This document shows, one piece after another, positions 34,246-46,242 of a stretch of DNA of 64,000 bases. The notes below the pieces were generated by a model that was given only the letters and a program-made list of their open reading frames with translations, did not search any database and was not told the DNA's origin. Position numbers and translations under genes: made by a program. This DNA is from Furcasterigmium furcatum (Eukaryota > Ascomycota > Sordariomycetes > Glomerellales > Plectosphaerellaceae): positions 5,433,598 through 5,497,597 of the forward strand of contig BCIA01000003.1 of assembly GCA_001599815.1 (NCBI GenBank), given 5' to 3'. Numbering within the stretch: position 1 is the first letter of the stretch; each line of letters opens with the position of its first letter.

Positions 34246-36907
34246 ATGATATCCGGACGAGGCGGAGGACCGGGGAGGGCCGGCAAGATCCGGCCACCCC
34301 GGCGCATGGTCAAGGTAAGACCTGAAGCAGGCTGTCCAGGGTCTCATTCATCACTCGGGAAGCCCATACGCTAACCCGCCTGGCCTGCGAAGCCCATGAC
34401 AGGCGCCGGCGATCCCAACGACATCGAGCCCTCCTGGGACACCCTCAAGGAGGCCATGACCGACATTCACAACAAGAACTGCAGCAAACTGGCATTCGAG
34501 CTGCTATACCGGGCTTCCTACAAAATCGTTCTTAACAAGAAGGGAGACGTTCTCTACGATCGCGTGATTGACTACGAGAAAGCGCACTTCCACAACGTTG
34601 TCGTCCCCGAAATCGAAAAGCTCGTTACCTCCAGCCTCAACAACGTCGCCCTCGGCCGAGCCGGCATTTCTGTCAACGAGCGCCGCCAGATGGGTGAGCA
34701 TTTCTTGCAGCACCTGCGGAAGTCATGGGACAACCACAACACTTCGATGAACATGATCGCCGATATCCTCATGTACCTCGACCGAGGCTACACCCAGGAC
34801 TCCCGCCGGCCGTCGATCTACACCGCTTGCATTGGCCTGTACCGCGACAACATCCTGCACAGCGCGCTTGGAGCAAGTCCAGCGCTGTCCATCTTTGATA
34901 TCTTGAACTCGGTTGTCCTCGACCTGATCAACATGGAGCGCGACGGCGACGTGATCGACCACTACATGATCAAGAGCATTGTACGGATGCTGGATTCCCT
35001 TTACGAGGACGACATGGAACGAGAGAACCGAAAACTGTACACTATCATATTCGAGCCGGCCTTCCTCGACGCTACAGCGGCTTACTACCGCAAGGAGAGC
35101 GAGAGGCTGCTGCGTGACGCGGATGCGGGCGTGTGGTTGCGGCATACACGAGCTCGCCTTGCCGAAGAATTCGACCGGTGCGAGACGACTATCCTGCGGG
35201 AGACAAGGGAACGCAGCGTCCCTATCGTGGAGGAACAGCTCATTTCACAACATCTCGGCGACTTCCTCGCACTCGAGAACACAGGACTGAGAGCCATGCT
35301 TGATAATGACAGGCAGGAGGATCTTAGCATTCTCTACGAGCTAGTCGCACGTGTGGACCCCAAAAAGGAGTTGCTCAAGAACATTATGGCCGCCAGGGTG
35401 GTGGAGCTTGGCTTGGAGATCGAGAAGGTGCTCAGGAACACGGATTTCTCTGTCCCGCAAGCAGCACCAGGCAATGCAGATGGCGAGGATGCCGCCGAAG
35501 GCACGGAGAAGACCAAGGCGTCGCCTCTCAACGCTGCCGCGCAACAGACTGCGGCAGCCATCAAATGGGTGGACGACGTTCTGAGTCTCAAGACCAAGTA
35601 TGACCGGATCTGGGAGACCTGCTTCGCCAAAGACCTCATCATTCAGACTACTCTGACCAAGAGCTTTTCCGACTTCATCAACATGTTCACACGTGCCTCG
35701 GAGTACGTTTCGCTCTTCATCGACGACAATCTGCGCCGCGGTATCCGCGGCAAGACAGAAAGAGAGGTCGAAGAGGTGCTGGAAAAGGCCACCACTCTCA
35801 TCCGCTACCTCCAGGACAAGGACATGTTCGAGAGGTACTATCAGAAGCACCTTGCGAAGCGCCTCCTTCACAGCAAATCCGAGAGCCACGACGTGGAAAA
35901 GTCCATGATCTCTCGAATGAAGCAGGAACTCGGCAACCAGTTCACCGCCAAGTTCGAAGGGATGTTCAAGGACATGCAGATGTCCGGCGAGCTGACGGCG
36001 AGCTACCGGGAGCATGCCCGAGCCGTGGCTGACGACCAACGGAAGCAGCCTGAGCTCACCATCAACATCCTCACCAGCAACAGCTGGCCCCCCGAAGTCA
36101 TGGGTCGCAGCAATCAGCTTGCCGGCAGCACGGAGTGCAACTACCCCGAGGAGATCACCAAGCTTCAGCAGAGCCTCACCGCTTTCTATCTGACCAACCG
36201 AACCGGTCGCAAGCTCAACTGGGTGGGCACCGCGGGCACCGCCGACATCAGGTGCTCGTTCCCAGCGATCCCCGGCGGGAAGGGCCCTCTGTCTCGCGAG
36301 CGTAAGTACGAGCTCAACGTGTCTACGTTTGGCATGATCGTCCTCACGCTGTTCAACGACATCGGAGACGAGTCCCTTTCCTTCCAAGAGATCCAGGCCA
36401 AGACGAACATCCCAACGCCGGACCTGCTCCGCACCCTCACCTCCCTGTCGATCGCCCCCAAGGCCAGGGTACTCCTGAAGGAGCCCCAATCGAAGAAGAT
36501 CGATCCCAAGGATACATTCCGGTTCAACGCCGCGTTCGTCAGCAAGACGGTCCGGATCAAGGCGCCCATCGTCAACGCCATCTCTCGGGTCGAGGGTGAC
36601 GAGGAACGGAAGCAGACAGAGGAGAAGAATTCGCAGTCACGTTCGCACATCGTGGACGCTGCGATCGTGCGCATCATGAAGTCAGTCCCAACACCCCGTC
36701 CCGAAGTGGACGTTATACTAACCAGGTCGCAGGCAACGCAAGGAGCTGAAGCACTCACAGCTTATATCCGAGGTCGTGACCCAGCTCGCAGGCCGGTTCA
36801 GCCCGGAGGTGAGCCTCGTCAAGAAGCAGATCGAGGACCTCATCGCTCGCGATTACATCGAGCGCGTCGAGGAGGCGGATACCCCGACGTATCGGTACGT
36901 TGCCTGA
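34246..36907 (+). CDS. CUL3: Cullin-3 (843 aa)
   Basis: Three exons, 34246-34314, 34393-36680 and 36733-36907, give 843 residues. Exon 1 encodes the Cul3-type N-terminus MISGRGGG...GKIRPPRR. The next block, SKLAFELLYRASYKIVLNKK, is the cullin repeat that would contact BTB adaptors. The cullin homology domain contains YYQKHLAKRLLHSKS and the C-terminus ends YIERVEE...TYRYVA. Cul3 is the scaffold of BTB-based ubiquitin ligases. The predicted neddylation Lys (Lys786, in RIVRIMK) has its codon split AA|G by intron 2. Intron 1 must use an AAG acceptor at 34390-34392 to keep the frame; the nearby CAG would break it. An unspliced reading of intron 2 runs on to 37170 and is an artefact. Confidence 0.94.
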
Positions 36908-37381
36908 GCGCAACTGCGGTCGGGGCTGGATGCTGCTGGGGTCGACGGAGACGACCACTTACGACGTCTTTGTTTGTTCCGGTAATTAGACATCGTTTCG
37001 CGTCTTGTAGAAATGAGACGCGCGCATGGCGTTGGGCTCGGCGAGGCCGAGGGACTTCTGAATTTTCCGCTGGCATCTGGCGAATAGTGAGACCATGGGC
37101 AAGAGGTTTATCGGCGCATTCTTCAATCAAGAATCTTCTCGTCGTGAGGGTCTTGCTCCTTCAACCGTGATGTTCCCGCTTGTCTGACCCCAAGGGACCG
37201 GCACCTTGCTTGGATCTCGTCCAGATCCTGGAACATGGCACATGAGAGACCTAGACTTGAGACTTCAATGATGGATTCGGGCTATTATTCATAATGTGTT
37301 CAACGCTGTGACTATCCTATCTTCGATCCTTCAAATCGATATCGCCATCTTAATCCCTCCAAGGCCCAACATGAATGTGGT
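36908..37381. other. Convergent 3' region, CUL3 / dapB
   Basis: This 474-bp spacer between facing gene ends holds 3' untranslated regions. A short A/T-rich patch (ATTATTCATAATGTG, about 37280) may contain poly(A) signals. No gene is supported. Confidence 0.4.
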
Positions 37382-40194
37382 TTATACCTGCTTCCTCGGC
37401 TCGATCTTGGGCTTCGCGTCCGCGACCTTGAGCCACTCGCCGTTGAAAGCGTTGATGAGCCAGTTGCTCAGTTCTGCGCGCGTCAGTCAGCACACATGCC
37501 TGTGGCAGGGGCACATCACGCAGACTTACTATCGTACACGATGCGGTTCGCGTTGTGGAAGTATATGCCGTGGTCGCTGTCGGGGAACACGTGTACGTCG
37601 TAGTTCTCGACGCCGTACATGTCGAGCTGGTCGAGCAGGGTGAGGGAGTTCTGCATGTGGACGTTGTCGTCTGCGATGCCGTGCATGAGAAGGAAGCGCA
37701 CGTTGCTGCCGAGGGCGGTGACGTTGGTGATGGCGGTCTCGTCGTAGCCGGCGCCGTTCTCGTCGGGCGTGCGCATGTAGCGCTCGGTGTAGATGCTGTC
37801 GTAGAAGCGCCAGTCGGTGACGGGGGCAACGGCCATGCCGTAGCTGAAGGTCTGGCCGGCATCGAGCTCGAGGGTCTTGAGGGTCGCGAAGCCGCCGAAC
37901 GACCAGCCCCAGATGGCGAGGCGGGAGGCGTCGACGTATGGCTTAGCCGCCCAGTGCTTGGCCGCGGCGATCTGGTCGTGCGCCTCCCAGCGGCCGAGGT
38001 GGTCGCGGATGATGACGCGGGCCTTGCGGCCGATGAAGCCGGTGCCGCGGCCGTCGACGGTCACGACGACGTAGCCGAGGGATGAGGCGACGTAGGACTG
38101 GAAGTCGACGGTGAACTTCTTGGTAACCGTCTGCGAGCCCGGGCCGGAGTACTGCTGGAACAGCACGGGGTACTTCTTGGTCTTGTCAAAGTGCGGGGGG
38201 CGGCGCTCGACGTAGTTGAGCTCGACATCGTCGACTTTGATGGTGCCGTACTCGAGGACGGGAAGCTCGTGCTTCCTGGCCTTCTCGGCAAGGTCCTTGT
38301 TCTCCTCGATGACATGCTCGTAGTGGTTGGGGTTGGAGGGGGTGCTGATGACCTTTTGCCACGGGACCTTGGGGCCGAGGTACGACAGAAGACCGAATCC
38401 CGCGCCGCTCGAGAAGGACATGCTGTAGTAGCTCTCGAGGCTCGTGTCTGTGAGCGCCTCGAGGCCACTGCCGTCAAGTTTCGCGCTGTAGACGTGGCGC
38501 TGGATCGACGACTCCTTCGTCGATGTGAAGTAGACGAGGTTCTTCTTCAGGTCGATGGCGAGGGGGCCCTGGTCCACCTCCCAGTCCTTGCCCTTCGTGA
38601 TCATGGTCGGTGCCTCCTTGTCCATGGGAGTGAAGTAGGCGAGGTGGTCGCCGTTGTCATGGATGATCTTGTCGATGTAGCCATCATGCTCTCGGCCGTG
38701 TTCCGGATCGGCGGGAATGAACCGGGTGTCATGGTTGATCTCGAACCAGCCTCCGTCAATCTTGGAGATATCAACATGCCTCACGGTCCGGCCAGACCGA
38801 TCCGTCATGTCGAGCAGCATGACCTGCATGATGTCGCTGACACGATTCGTCGCCTTGACCAGCACCTTGTCGTTCGCCCACAGCACAAAGTTGATTAACC
38901 GGTCATCGTCAGGAAAGTTGCCCTCGATGTCGACAGAGAACGTGTCCCCCTTCGCGACATCATAGAACAGCAGCTCCACGACAGGGTTGTGGCTGCCCGC
39001 CTTGGGGTACTTGATGTTCCTGACCTCGGGGTAGTTCTCCTCGCCAGGGGCTGGCTGCTCTCCGCTCGGGCGAGAGACGAAGTATTGGATAGGGTACTCC
39101 GGCACGCCGGTCTCGTTGGTGCGCAGGAAGGCGATATAGCTGCCGTCCTCCGACCACCATGTCGCGCTACGGTCGCTGAAGACCTCCTCCTCGTACACCC
39201 AGTCAGGGACACCGTAAAAGTACTCGGGGCCGCCATCCTTGGTGATCTGGACGACCTTCTCGTCGCCCAGCTTCCTCAGGTACATGTTGTTGTCCCGAGT
39301 GTAGACGATAGCGTCGCTCTGCGAGTTCCACGTCGCGAGCTGCACGCGAGCATCGGGGTGGTCCGGATCGAGCGGCTCGGCCGTCTGCGACTCGACGTCG
39401 AAGATCCAGTACACGGCCGTGAAGGAATGCCGCCAGTTGTGCTGGCGCTGCGTCGCGACAAGCACCTTCTTCTGGTCCTTGCTCGGCCACGCATCGGCTG
39501 CGCTGTGCTGCTGGTCGCCCCAGGTGAACGTGCCCTGCTGCATGAGCGTCCGGCTCGCCATTGTCTCGGCCTGGCCGTCATCCCGCTCCCGCTCCCGCGA
39601 TGACCGCACGTCCTCAACGACGAGGTAGTCCTTCCCAGACGCGGCGCGCTCCAGAAGCAGGCCGTCCTCGCCATCGGGCCCGGCGATCCAGCTGATGGAA
39701 TGGGACTGGGGCCGCCAGTATCCTTCCTGGACCTGGTTCAGGGTGACCAGCTTCCCGGACTTGCGGTTCGTCGCCGTCGGGTCGTGGTCGATCTGGCTCC
39801 CGCGCTTGTACGACTTGCTCGTCACGAAGACGACGAGCGCGGCCACCCACGCCGCGAGGAAGAGGCCGCCTAGTATCCAGAGACATCTCTTGAACTTGCG
39901 ATCGACGCCGTGGCGCTGCGGAGGGGCGGCGGCATCACCGGGGAGGAACGGGCCCGTTTCGGGGTCGGGGATGTCGGACTCCTTCGGCTCGGTGTCGTCG
40001 TCGTAGTCGAGAGGGGAGTCGGCGTACGTGTTTCTCGAAGCCATCACGCGCGCACGCCTGGAGGAGGCATTGCCCTTCTCGGACTCCTCGTGGAGGCGCT
40101 CGAAGACGAGGCTGGTCGTGGACACACTCGAGATGGAGGACTCGCGCGAGCGACTCGACTCGGCCGGGGTGTCTTTGGACTTGACTTCCTCCAT
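37382..40194 (-). CDS. dapB: Type IV dipeptidyl aminopeptidase, DapB/Ste13-like (918 aa)
   Basis: Two exons, 40194-37530 and 37473-37382, give 918 residues. The last exon encodes KLSNWLINAFNGEWLK and the basic tail. A long Ser/Asp-rich cytosolic N-terminus precedes one membrane segment (CLWILGGLFLAAWVAALVVF, about residues 104-125), making it a type II membrane protein. The lumenal part has an eight-bladed propeller and a prolyl oligopeptidase catalytic domain, with GWSFGG (Ser765), GIADDNVH (Asp842) and DSDHGI (His875). The family removes X-Pro or X-Ala dipeptides from N-termini in the vacuole or late Golgi. The N-terminal tail may carry sorting signals, which I cannot confirm. Confidence 0.96.
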
Positions 40195-41198
40195 GGCGAC
40201 TTGTGTGCTGGGTGTTTCTGTGAATCGGGGAGGCGTGGGAGGATGATGATAACGGAGGACGGGAGTGCTTCGACTAGGATTCGGGACAGCGAGCGGATCG
40301 CACCGACATTGCTGGCTGTCGGCAGCGAGGGCCTTCTATGAGCTGGGCCGGCGGTGTTGCCACATCAATAGTGTGCCTGGGGTGTTCGTCCAGGCGCTTT
40401 GTTGGAAGGCAGTTTGGATTCCCGTTGTGGTTCTGAATAGCTTGCGAGTCGAGCTCAATTGGGGTCGGAAAGGGAACCAAGACCAAGACGCCAGGGGAGC
40501 TGCCCGCAGCTGAGGTAGGAGCTGAGGGTCGCAGCTGAGGGACCGGTACCAGCTTGGCGTATAAGCCGTGTAAGTGCATATCTTACGTAACCAGCCGGAT
40601 GTCACCCCGAATCTGCGTCCTCCCGCGAATCGACCGACAGAAGCAACATGGATGTAATCTCATGTTGCGACGTCTCATCCACAATACGATCTGTCACCTG
40701 AAATGCACTGCGACGCACCCGGCACCGCACCGCACCGCCCGCCGACCAACAACACGCCGGGCTGCACGCGCAATGCCCGCAGAAGTCCTTCATTTGCGTG
40801 CCGTAAGATCAGCGTCTCAGCACGCCAACAGTCGCCAGACCGGACCCGACCAGACCCATGGGTGATGATCTCCAGCAAGCGGCGCAGGACGGACACCGAA
40901 TGAGGGTGGAGATTAAAAGAGGATACTGCTTGCTTCGTAAATGTGGCAACAGGAAATTGGACAGCGGCGATGGGGAAGGACAAGACAGGACAGGACGGAA
41001 AGGCTGCAAAGAAGAAATGAGCAGCAGCCCTGAAGCAAGCTGTGAGGCCTGCTCGTCGCTCGCGATGGTGATAATGATGATGATGTTGATGATGACGCCC
41101 TCGGAAAAACAAATCCTCGTACCATCGTCGCGGGGTATTTTATGAGTGAAATCTCTCGCCCACCAACCAACCAGACAACTTTGTTGGCAAACAAAGCC
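40195..41198. other. Intergenic, dapB promoter side and 3' of the C2H2 gene
   Basis: This is 1.0 kb between two minus-strand genes. It contains a GAT-rich microsatellite at 41064-41095. No coding frame beyond about 145 codons and no domain is seen. Confidence 0.45.
41064..41095. repeat. Imperfect GAT trinucleotide repeat
   Basis: GATGGTGATAATGATGATGA and following units form an imperfect GAT run just downstream of the C2H2 gene. Confidence 0.8.
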
Positions 41199-42014
41199 TC
41201 AGGCCAAGCCCAGCTTCTCCCGATATTCGCGCCGCCTCGTCTCGCACTTGACCTGATCCCGGGGACACTCCCAGCCGTGCTCCTCGACCTTGACCCGCTC
41301 CAGGCACTTTGAACACCGCCACCACTTGTCCGACATCTTGCGACCGTCCAGCCAGTCGTCCTCCAGCTTGCCGCCCTTCTTCACCACGTCCTCCTTGTGC
41401 GTGTCTTGCAGGTGCTGGCGGAACCGGTCCTTGCGGTTGAAGCCGTCGATCTTGCGCGGACACGGCGCGTAGTCGCAGTAGAATACAGCCTCCTTCTCCT
41501 TGACCTCCTTGCCGCTGGCATTGCCGTCCTGTGCGACCGGTGACGCGCCGCCCGCGGGTGCCAAGACCGCCGCATTAAGTGGCATCACCGGTAGTGGAGG
41601 CATATTCTCGAATGTGGGCGTCGTCACGAAGCCGCCCAGCAGCGACGGGACGCCGTTGGGGTGCGCCTGCTTGTAGTGCCGCTCGAGGTCGGCTTTGTGC
41701 TTGAAGGGCTTCGACGGACAGGCGGGCCCGAGACATGTCCACTCGGCGTCCTTTGGTTGTTGTATGGGGAATCGCTTGGTAACGGACAGCGGTATGATGG
41801 GAGGTAGTTGTTCGGAGGGGGGAAAGCCAGGCTGGAGCTGCCAGAAGCCGCCGTCATCTTGCGGGTGGTAATCGTAGATGGACCAGTCGAAGTTGACAAA
41901 TGAGAATTTGGACCTGCGACCGGCGTGGCATCGTGTCAGAATGGGTGTATGCGAGAATGAGATCTCTCACGCGACCGTGCGACGAGAAGAGACGGGGAGG
42001 GGATCGCGAACCAT
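41199..42014 (-). CDS. C2H2 zinc-finger protein (at least 252 aa, 5' end uncertain)
   Basis: As modelled, exons 42014-41971 and 41913-41199 (57-nt intron with TTCTGAC branch-like sequence) encode 252 residues starting MVRDPLPVSSRR. The first finger is WTCLGPACPSKPFKHKADLE...H, with C and H ligands in C2H2 spacing. A second Cys/His cluster has CDYAPCPRKIDGFNRKDRF...H, and a third Cys-rich piece is WWRCSKC...WECP. This suggests a DNA-binding or RNA-binding regulator. Upstream (about 42015-42300) a Pro/Met-rich frame (DPGAFFAMPPPPIMTNKD) with coding-like codon use may be one or two additional 5' exons, but no consensus donor joins it in phase. The true start is therefore open. Confidence 0.72.
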
Positions 42015-42790
42015 GGCTGCCCATTAGGGCCCGCGGGCGTCATGGGCGAGGTCATCTGTGGATGATGAGGCATGCCCTGGCCGGGGCCGCCCATAACGTC
42101 CTTGTTCGTCATGATAGGAGGAGGCGGCATCGCGAAGAAGGCGCCCGGGTCTTGATGTCGCGAGACGAGACTAGATCAGCATGCGCCGTGTGCGCGGCGG
42201 CCTCGTCGCCTGGGACGAGCGAGGTCGGGACGTTTGGTCACGAACCTTCGCCATCAGTTGGGCCTGGTGCCATGGCCGCGGGAGCAGGTATGGAGGGTGC
42301 GTATGTGGGATGGAGGCCGCAGGAGTCGGAGGACTATGTATGTCGATTCACTCGGTCGTTACTAACGTTGTGGAGGCAGAAAGATATAGAAAGGACCAGG
42401 GCAAGGTCCATGGCTTGCGGAAAAGAGACAAGCTATGCTGCTGGCGACGGGGGGGCACCTGCGCCGCAATATCAAGGAGGGAAACGAGGAATGACGAACG
42501 CTGGCTGGGACGGGGAGCAGCAGGCACAATTATCGACAGGATTCCGCGGTTGGAAGACCCAGCGAGCTGGGAGCTGGAGGCGGGACGGACCCAGGAGGCA
42601 GAGAGGAGTGGTAATATGAACGGGATAATGGGCATATGTATGTGGTATGGGATGTATGTATGTATCTCCCCCCGGCGCAGCGCGGCGCAACCTGAACCAG
42701 AACAGGCGATGGGTGTTGCCAGGGCTGGGCACTCGGCTGGCTGGATGGATGGATGGGTCACTCACTTCGCTGCTGCTGGACGGCGGGTTG

Positions 42791-42833
42791 AGGTCAGGTC
42801 AGGCCAGGTCAGTCAGGTCAGTCGGGTCAGGTC
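42791..42833. repeat. AGGTC-type short repeat
   Basis: AGGTC/AGTC units repeat with small variations (AGGTCAGGTCAGGCCAGGTC, then AGTCAGGTCAGTCGGGTCAG). They lie in the promoter-side spacer of the C2H2 gene. Confidence 0.75.
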
Positions 42834-44656
42834 CGCCCAGGACCAGGGCCAGAGGTACAGACAGTATGGTACAGTACTTTCGAGCAGCCAGGTAGAGGGC
42901 GGGGTGCATCCAATGTTTGTTGGAAAGCCGGGGGCGGGATCGGGGCCCTGCGCAAGCCAAGGTACAGGCGTTCGACTGACGAGCAGGAGGAGGCGGCAAT
43001 GCCGCATTAGCGGTTTGAGGGGTGGGAGAGCTCTCCCAGAAAAGCCACTTGGCAGTTGGGACCGTTTGCTGCTGTTGGAGCGTTGTCCGTGAGCGGGCCC
43101 CCAACCCAGGCCCAGGTCAGGTCGAGGAAGGGATGAGCACCGAGCTCGCTCAATCAGTTGGCCCGAGATGGAGGGTGGTGGAGGGGTGAGATGAGGGGGA
43201 CCAAGGGGACGCCTGAGGGACGTGCCAGGGAGGGTGGGCAGCTCGTCCGTATGCAGTAAGGGATTAGCAATAGGCCAGCCGCATTGTGATTTCTTTTGCT
43301 CGGTTGCTGCTTGGGCCTCCTCCTCGTCTTCCTTTTCGCCTTTGGGGGCAAAAAAAGGTCCTGTCCTGGGGGTGGTGTGTACCGGGTACAGTACATGCGA
43401 AGCGCGGCGGATGGCATGCTGGAAACTTGTCCTTATCGCCGTAAGATTGCGTCTTTGCGCATGAGCATCGATGCGGCTGCGGTCCGATGTTTGCGAAGAG
43501 AGCGGCCACGTCCGGGGTGCAGCGAGGGGAGGTTCCTGGACGGGAGAGGACAGGAACTGGCTGGGCGACGATCGTGCTGCTCGTCATCAGGTGCCTCGTC
43601 GCACTAGAGCTTTCTGGTCAATCAGTACGCGGACCGCCAACGGAGGATCTGATCTGAAGACCGCATGAAGCAAAATCCGACCGGCCATTTGCCACGGTCC
43701 GGGGATATGCCGCGGAAGCAGGCGGTTGCAGAGGGTGTCACACCTACGGTGAGCATCAGCGGGGCTTTGGTGCGAGTGGGGAGAACCTGGCGGTGAGATC
43801 TCGGTCAAGGATGTCGATGATGCCCGGCCGTCATCAAGATGAATCGTTTTTTCCGCCCGAGCCAAGGAGCTGTGTCGTGTGTGGCCGTGCCAGTTCATGT
43901 TTGTGGCGGACTCCAAGCCAGCCCAATGCCGGGACAGGCAGCAGGAGAGAAGAAGAGGCCTGACGATGACTGATTGATTCGGCCCACTGAGAGCTGCGTG
44001 TGGCCCCTCTGACAAAGAGATGCGGACGGGGTGCCTCGTAAGGGCGAAGCGTCTTTCTTGTACGCATTGCTTTGCTTCCCTGCACTTCGATGGAGATGCC
44101 GGGATAGCGTCACCCCAGGCAGGGGAGCCACGTCAGAAGCGTGAGAGGAGAGGAGCGCAGATCGAATCGAATCCAGGAAGAAACTGTGCGGCGGAGAGAG
44201 CGATGTAAGTAGATAAGGTAGCGAGGAAAAGCTCTCGTCACACAGACAGGCTGACGGTGTCAGCCACACGAGGTCCAAATATGTAAAAGATGGCCCCTGG
44301 AAAAACATTGAGACGACTCGGAGGATAAAGTCAAATGACCTGGAATTACTTGAAGCGTCAATAAGTCGGACTGCACTAGTCCAAGCATCGGCCGGCCGTC
44401 TGAACGGCGACGTCTCCGGATCGATCTGCCGTGGACTCCCAGCCTGGATGCCGCCAGCGTGGCCCTTGCTCGTCGTGCAGCTGTTCAAGAGACATCTGGC
44501 TGAGTTGGACAGCTCCGGTAGGTCAGCCCCAAAGCCTTGGGTTGCTAGCGACTGGCGGCGATGCCACCGCTGTGCATAAGCTTGCTGCCAGACTGGAGCC
44601 GGGCCCAAGGTGCGGTGCGGTGCCCAAGGCCATGCTGCTGTCCGATCCTGACGGGA

Positions 44657-44686
44657 TGATGGATGGATGGATGGATGGATGGATAT
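44657..44686. repeat. GGAT tetranucleotide microsatellite
   Basis: About six perfect GGAT units (44661-44684) with short imperfect flanks form a classic microsatellite in non-coding DNA. Confidence 0.9.
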
Positions 44687-45520
44687 GGACTGGCGGGGAT
44701 AAAACTCTGTGCCATCCTCTGGGCGGCCGACAGGTCAACTCTCTCTGTCTGTCTCCTTCAACCCCCCAGACCGGACCCTGTGCTGAAGGGGATCTCGCGA
44801 CATTTCCGACGACCACAGTGCTGCGGGGAGGAGGAAGAACTGGGCTTCCAGATCTGGCGCCTTCGTGCGCTGTGCCTTACCGACAGACAGCGTCTTAGGT
44901 AAGCCGACGCCTGCTGCCACCACGGCAGTCGCGACCCGAACGGAACCTGGAACCTCCAGGGCTGGCAGGGGCCAACTACGTCCTTTCCTCTTGGCGCAAA
45001 TCATCACTCAACTCTACCCCTGAACCTGAACGAAGCGAAAAAAAAGTTTCCAGCCACGACTCCATCACGAGCCAGCTTCCGGAAACTCACATCCCCCGAC
45101 TCCCTCTTCTTTCGCACCTCGATTGGCGATACCGCCTTGCCCCATCTTGACGATTGCTCGAGCCGGGTAATACTGTAAGCTTCCCCCCTCTCCCTACATT
45201 CCACAGACGCAAACGTGTCCCTTCTCCTCCGACGCGTGTCCCCCATTTCGTTTCAAACGCACAGCCAGAAGCTGGTGCAAGGGCACAATTCTGCTGCCTG
45301 GCCTCCTACCTTGACGAAGACGACGGCGAGGTCTCTTTTCCTTAGTTTCGCATCTGCCTAGATCCGGCCCTCCTCTGACTCGCGCTTAAAGGCACAACAA
45401 CCTCTGTCCAGAAACCTCGACTCGACTCTTTCCGATCATCATCACCATCACCCTCCTCCTCCATCGCATCACACCCACGCCGCAGCTGCCTCGCAACGCG
45501 TCCCTGTCCGACTCTTCACA

Positions 45521-46048
45521 ATGTCCCGGATCCAGATCCCCCTCGGCGCTCTGTCGCAACTCAACCTCCAGGAGCGGTTCGGCAGCTTGTCTCAGAGCAA
45601 CATCAGCGGCCGCTTCTCCAACCTGCGTCCCATCTCCGAGTTCCTCGACTACAAGCGGCTCTCGAAGCCTGCCAACTTCAGCGAGGTTCAATCCCGTGTC
45701 AACTACAACCTGAGCCACTTCTCGAGCAACTATGCCGTCGTCTTTGCCATGCTGAGCATCTACGCTCTGCTGACCAACTGGCTCCTGCTCTTCGTCATCG
45801 TCTTCGTTGTCGCCGGCATGTTCCTGATCGGCCGCCTCGACGGCAGAGACCTCGAGATCGGCAACTTCAGGGCCACTACGTCCCAGCTCTACACCGGTAT
45901 GCTCGTCATCGCCGTGCCCCTCGGACTCTTTGCGTACCCTATCGCGACTGTCCTCTGGCTCATCGGCGCTTCCGGCGTGACCATTCTTGGCCACGCCTCG
46001 TTTATGGACAAGCCCATCGATGAGGCTTTTTCCGGGGAGGCGGTCTAG
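45521..46048 (+). CDS. PRA1-family protein (Yip3-like, 175 aa)
   Basis: The gene has a single exon and encodes 175 residues. The conserved PRA1 signature runs from FSEVQSRVNYNLSHFSSNY (about residues 54-72) into two paired hydrophobic hairpins: residues 73-110 (VFAMLSIYALLTNWLLLFVI) and about 125-160. The spacing of two long hydrophobic pairs around a short polar loop (GRLDGRDLEIGNF) is standard. PRA1/Yip3 proteins bind prenylated Rab GTPases and act between ER and Golgi. The start follows a C/T-rich leader. A possible second gene begins almost immediately downstream. Confidence 0.94.
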   Translation: MSRIQIPLGALSQLNLQERFGSLSQSNISGRFSNLRPISEFLDYKRLSKPANFSEVQSRVNYNLSHFSSNYAVVFAMLSIYALLTNWLLLFVIVFVVAGMFLIGRLDGRDLEIGNFRATTSQLYTGMLVIAVPLGLFAYPIATVLWLIGASGVTILGHASFMDKPIDEAFSGEAV

Positions 46049-46242
46049 GTGGTCGGCCGCGAGCTCCCAAATTCGCGCCCCCATGGGGAAGACCATCGCG
46101 GCGCAGGCGGAGGACAGGAGGTGAAGACGAGGGTGCGCACCCCGGTTTCTGGGAAGCCGGGCACGAGAGAATAGTCGAGGAACTCGACTCGGACGACACG
46201 GATACACAAGGCGTTGGTTTATCTTCTTCTAATAAACGGTTC

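Larger units (their letters stand above)
42015..45520. promoter_or_regulatory. 3.5 kb divergent spacer, C2H2 gene / PRA1
   Basis: The left 300 bases may hold 5' exons of the C2H2 gene on the minus strand. The rest has no supported gene: a 303-codon plus-strand frame (42181-43092) and a 237-codon minus-strand frame (43895-44608) lack domains. Simple repeats lie at 42791-42833 and 44657-44686. The last 500 bases before PRA1 are pyrimidine-rich on the plus strand, like a leader. Confidence 0.45.

Noticed and set aside
36733..37170. Extension of Cul3 to 37170
   Set aside because: It arises only if intron 2 is left in. Correct splicing gives the conserved Cul3 end YRYVA and a stop at 36905-36907.
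42181..43092. 303-codon plus-strand ORF in the C2H2/PRA1 spacer
   Set aside because: It has no recognisable domain, an Arg/Gly-rich composition, overlaps repeats and the probable 5' exons of the C2H2 gene, and has unbiased codon use.
43895..44608. 237-codon minus-strand ORF
   Set aside because: It has no domain and a Ser/Leu-rich random-like composition. It lies in the spacer with a microsatellite nearby and has no supporting splice or promoter context.
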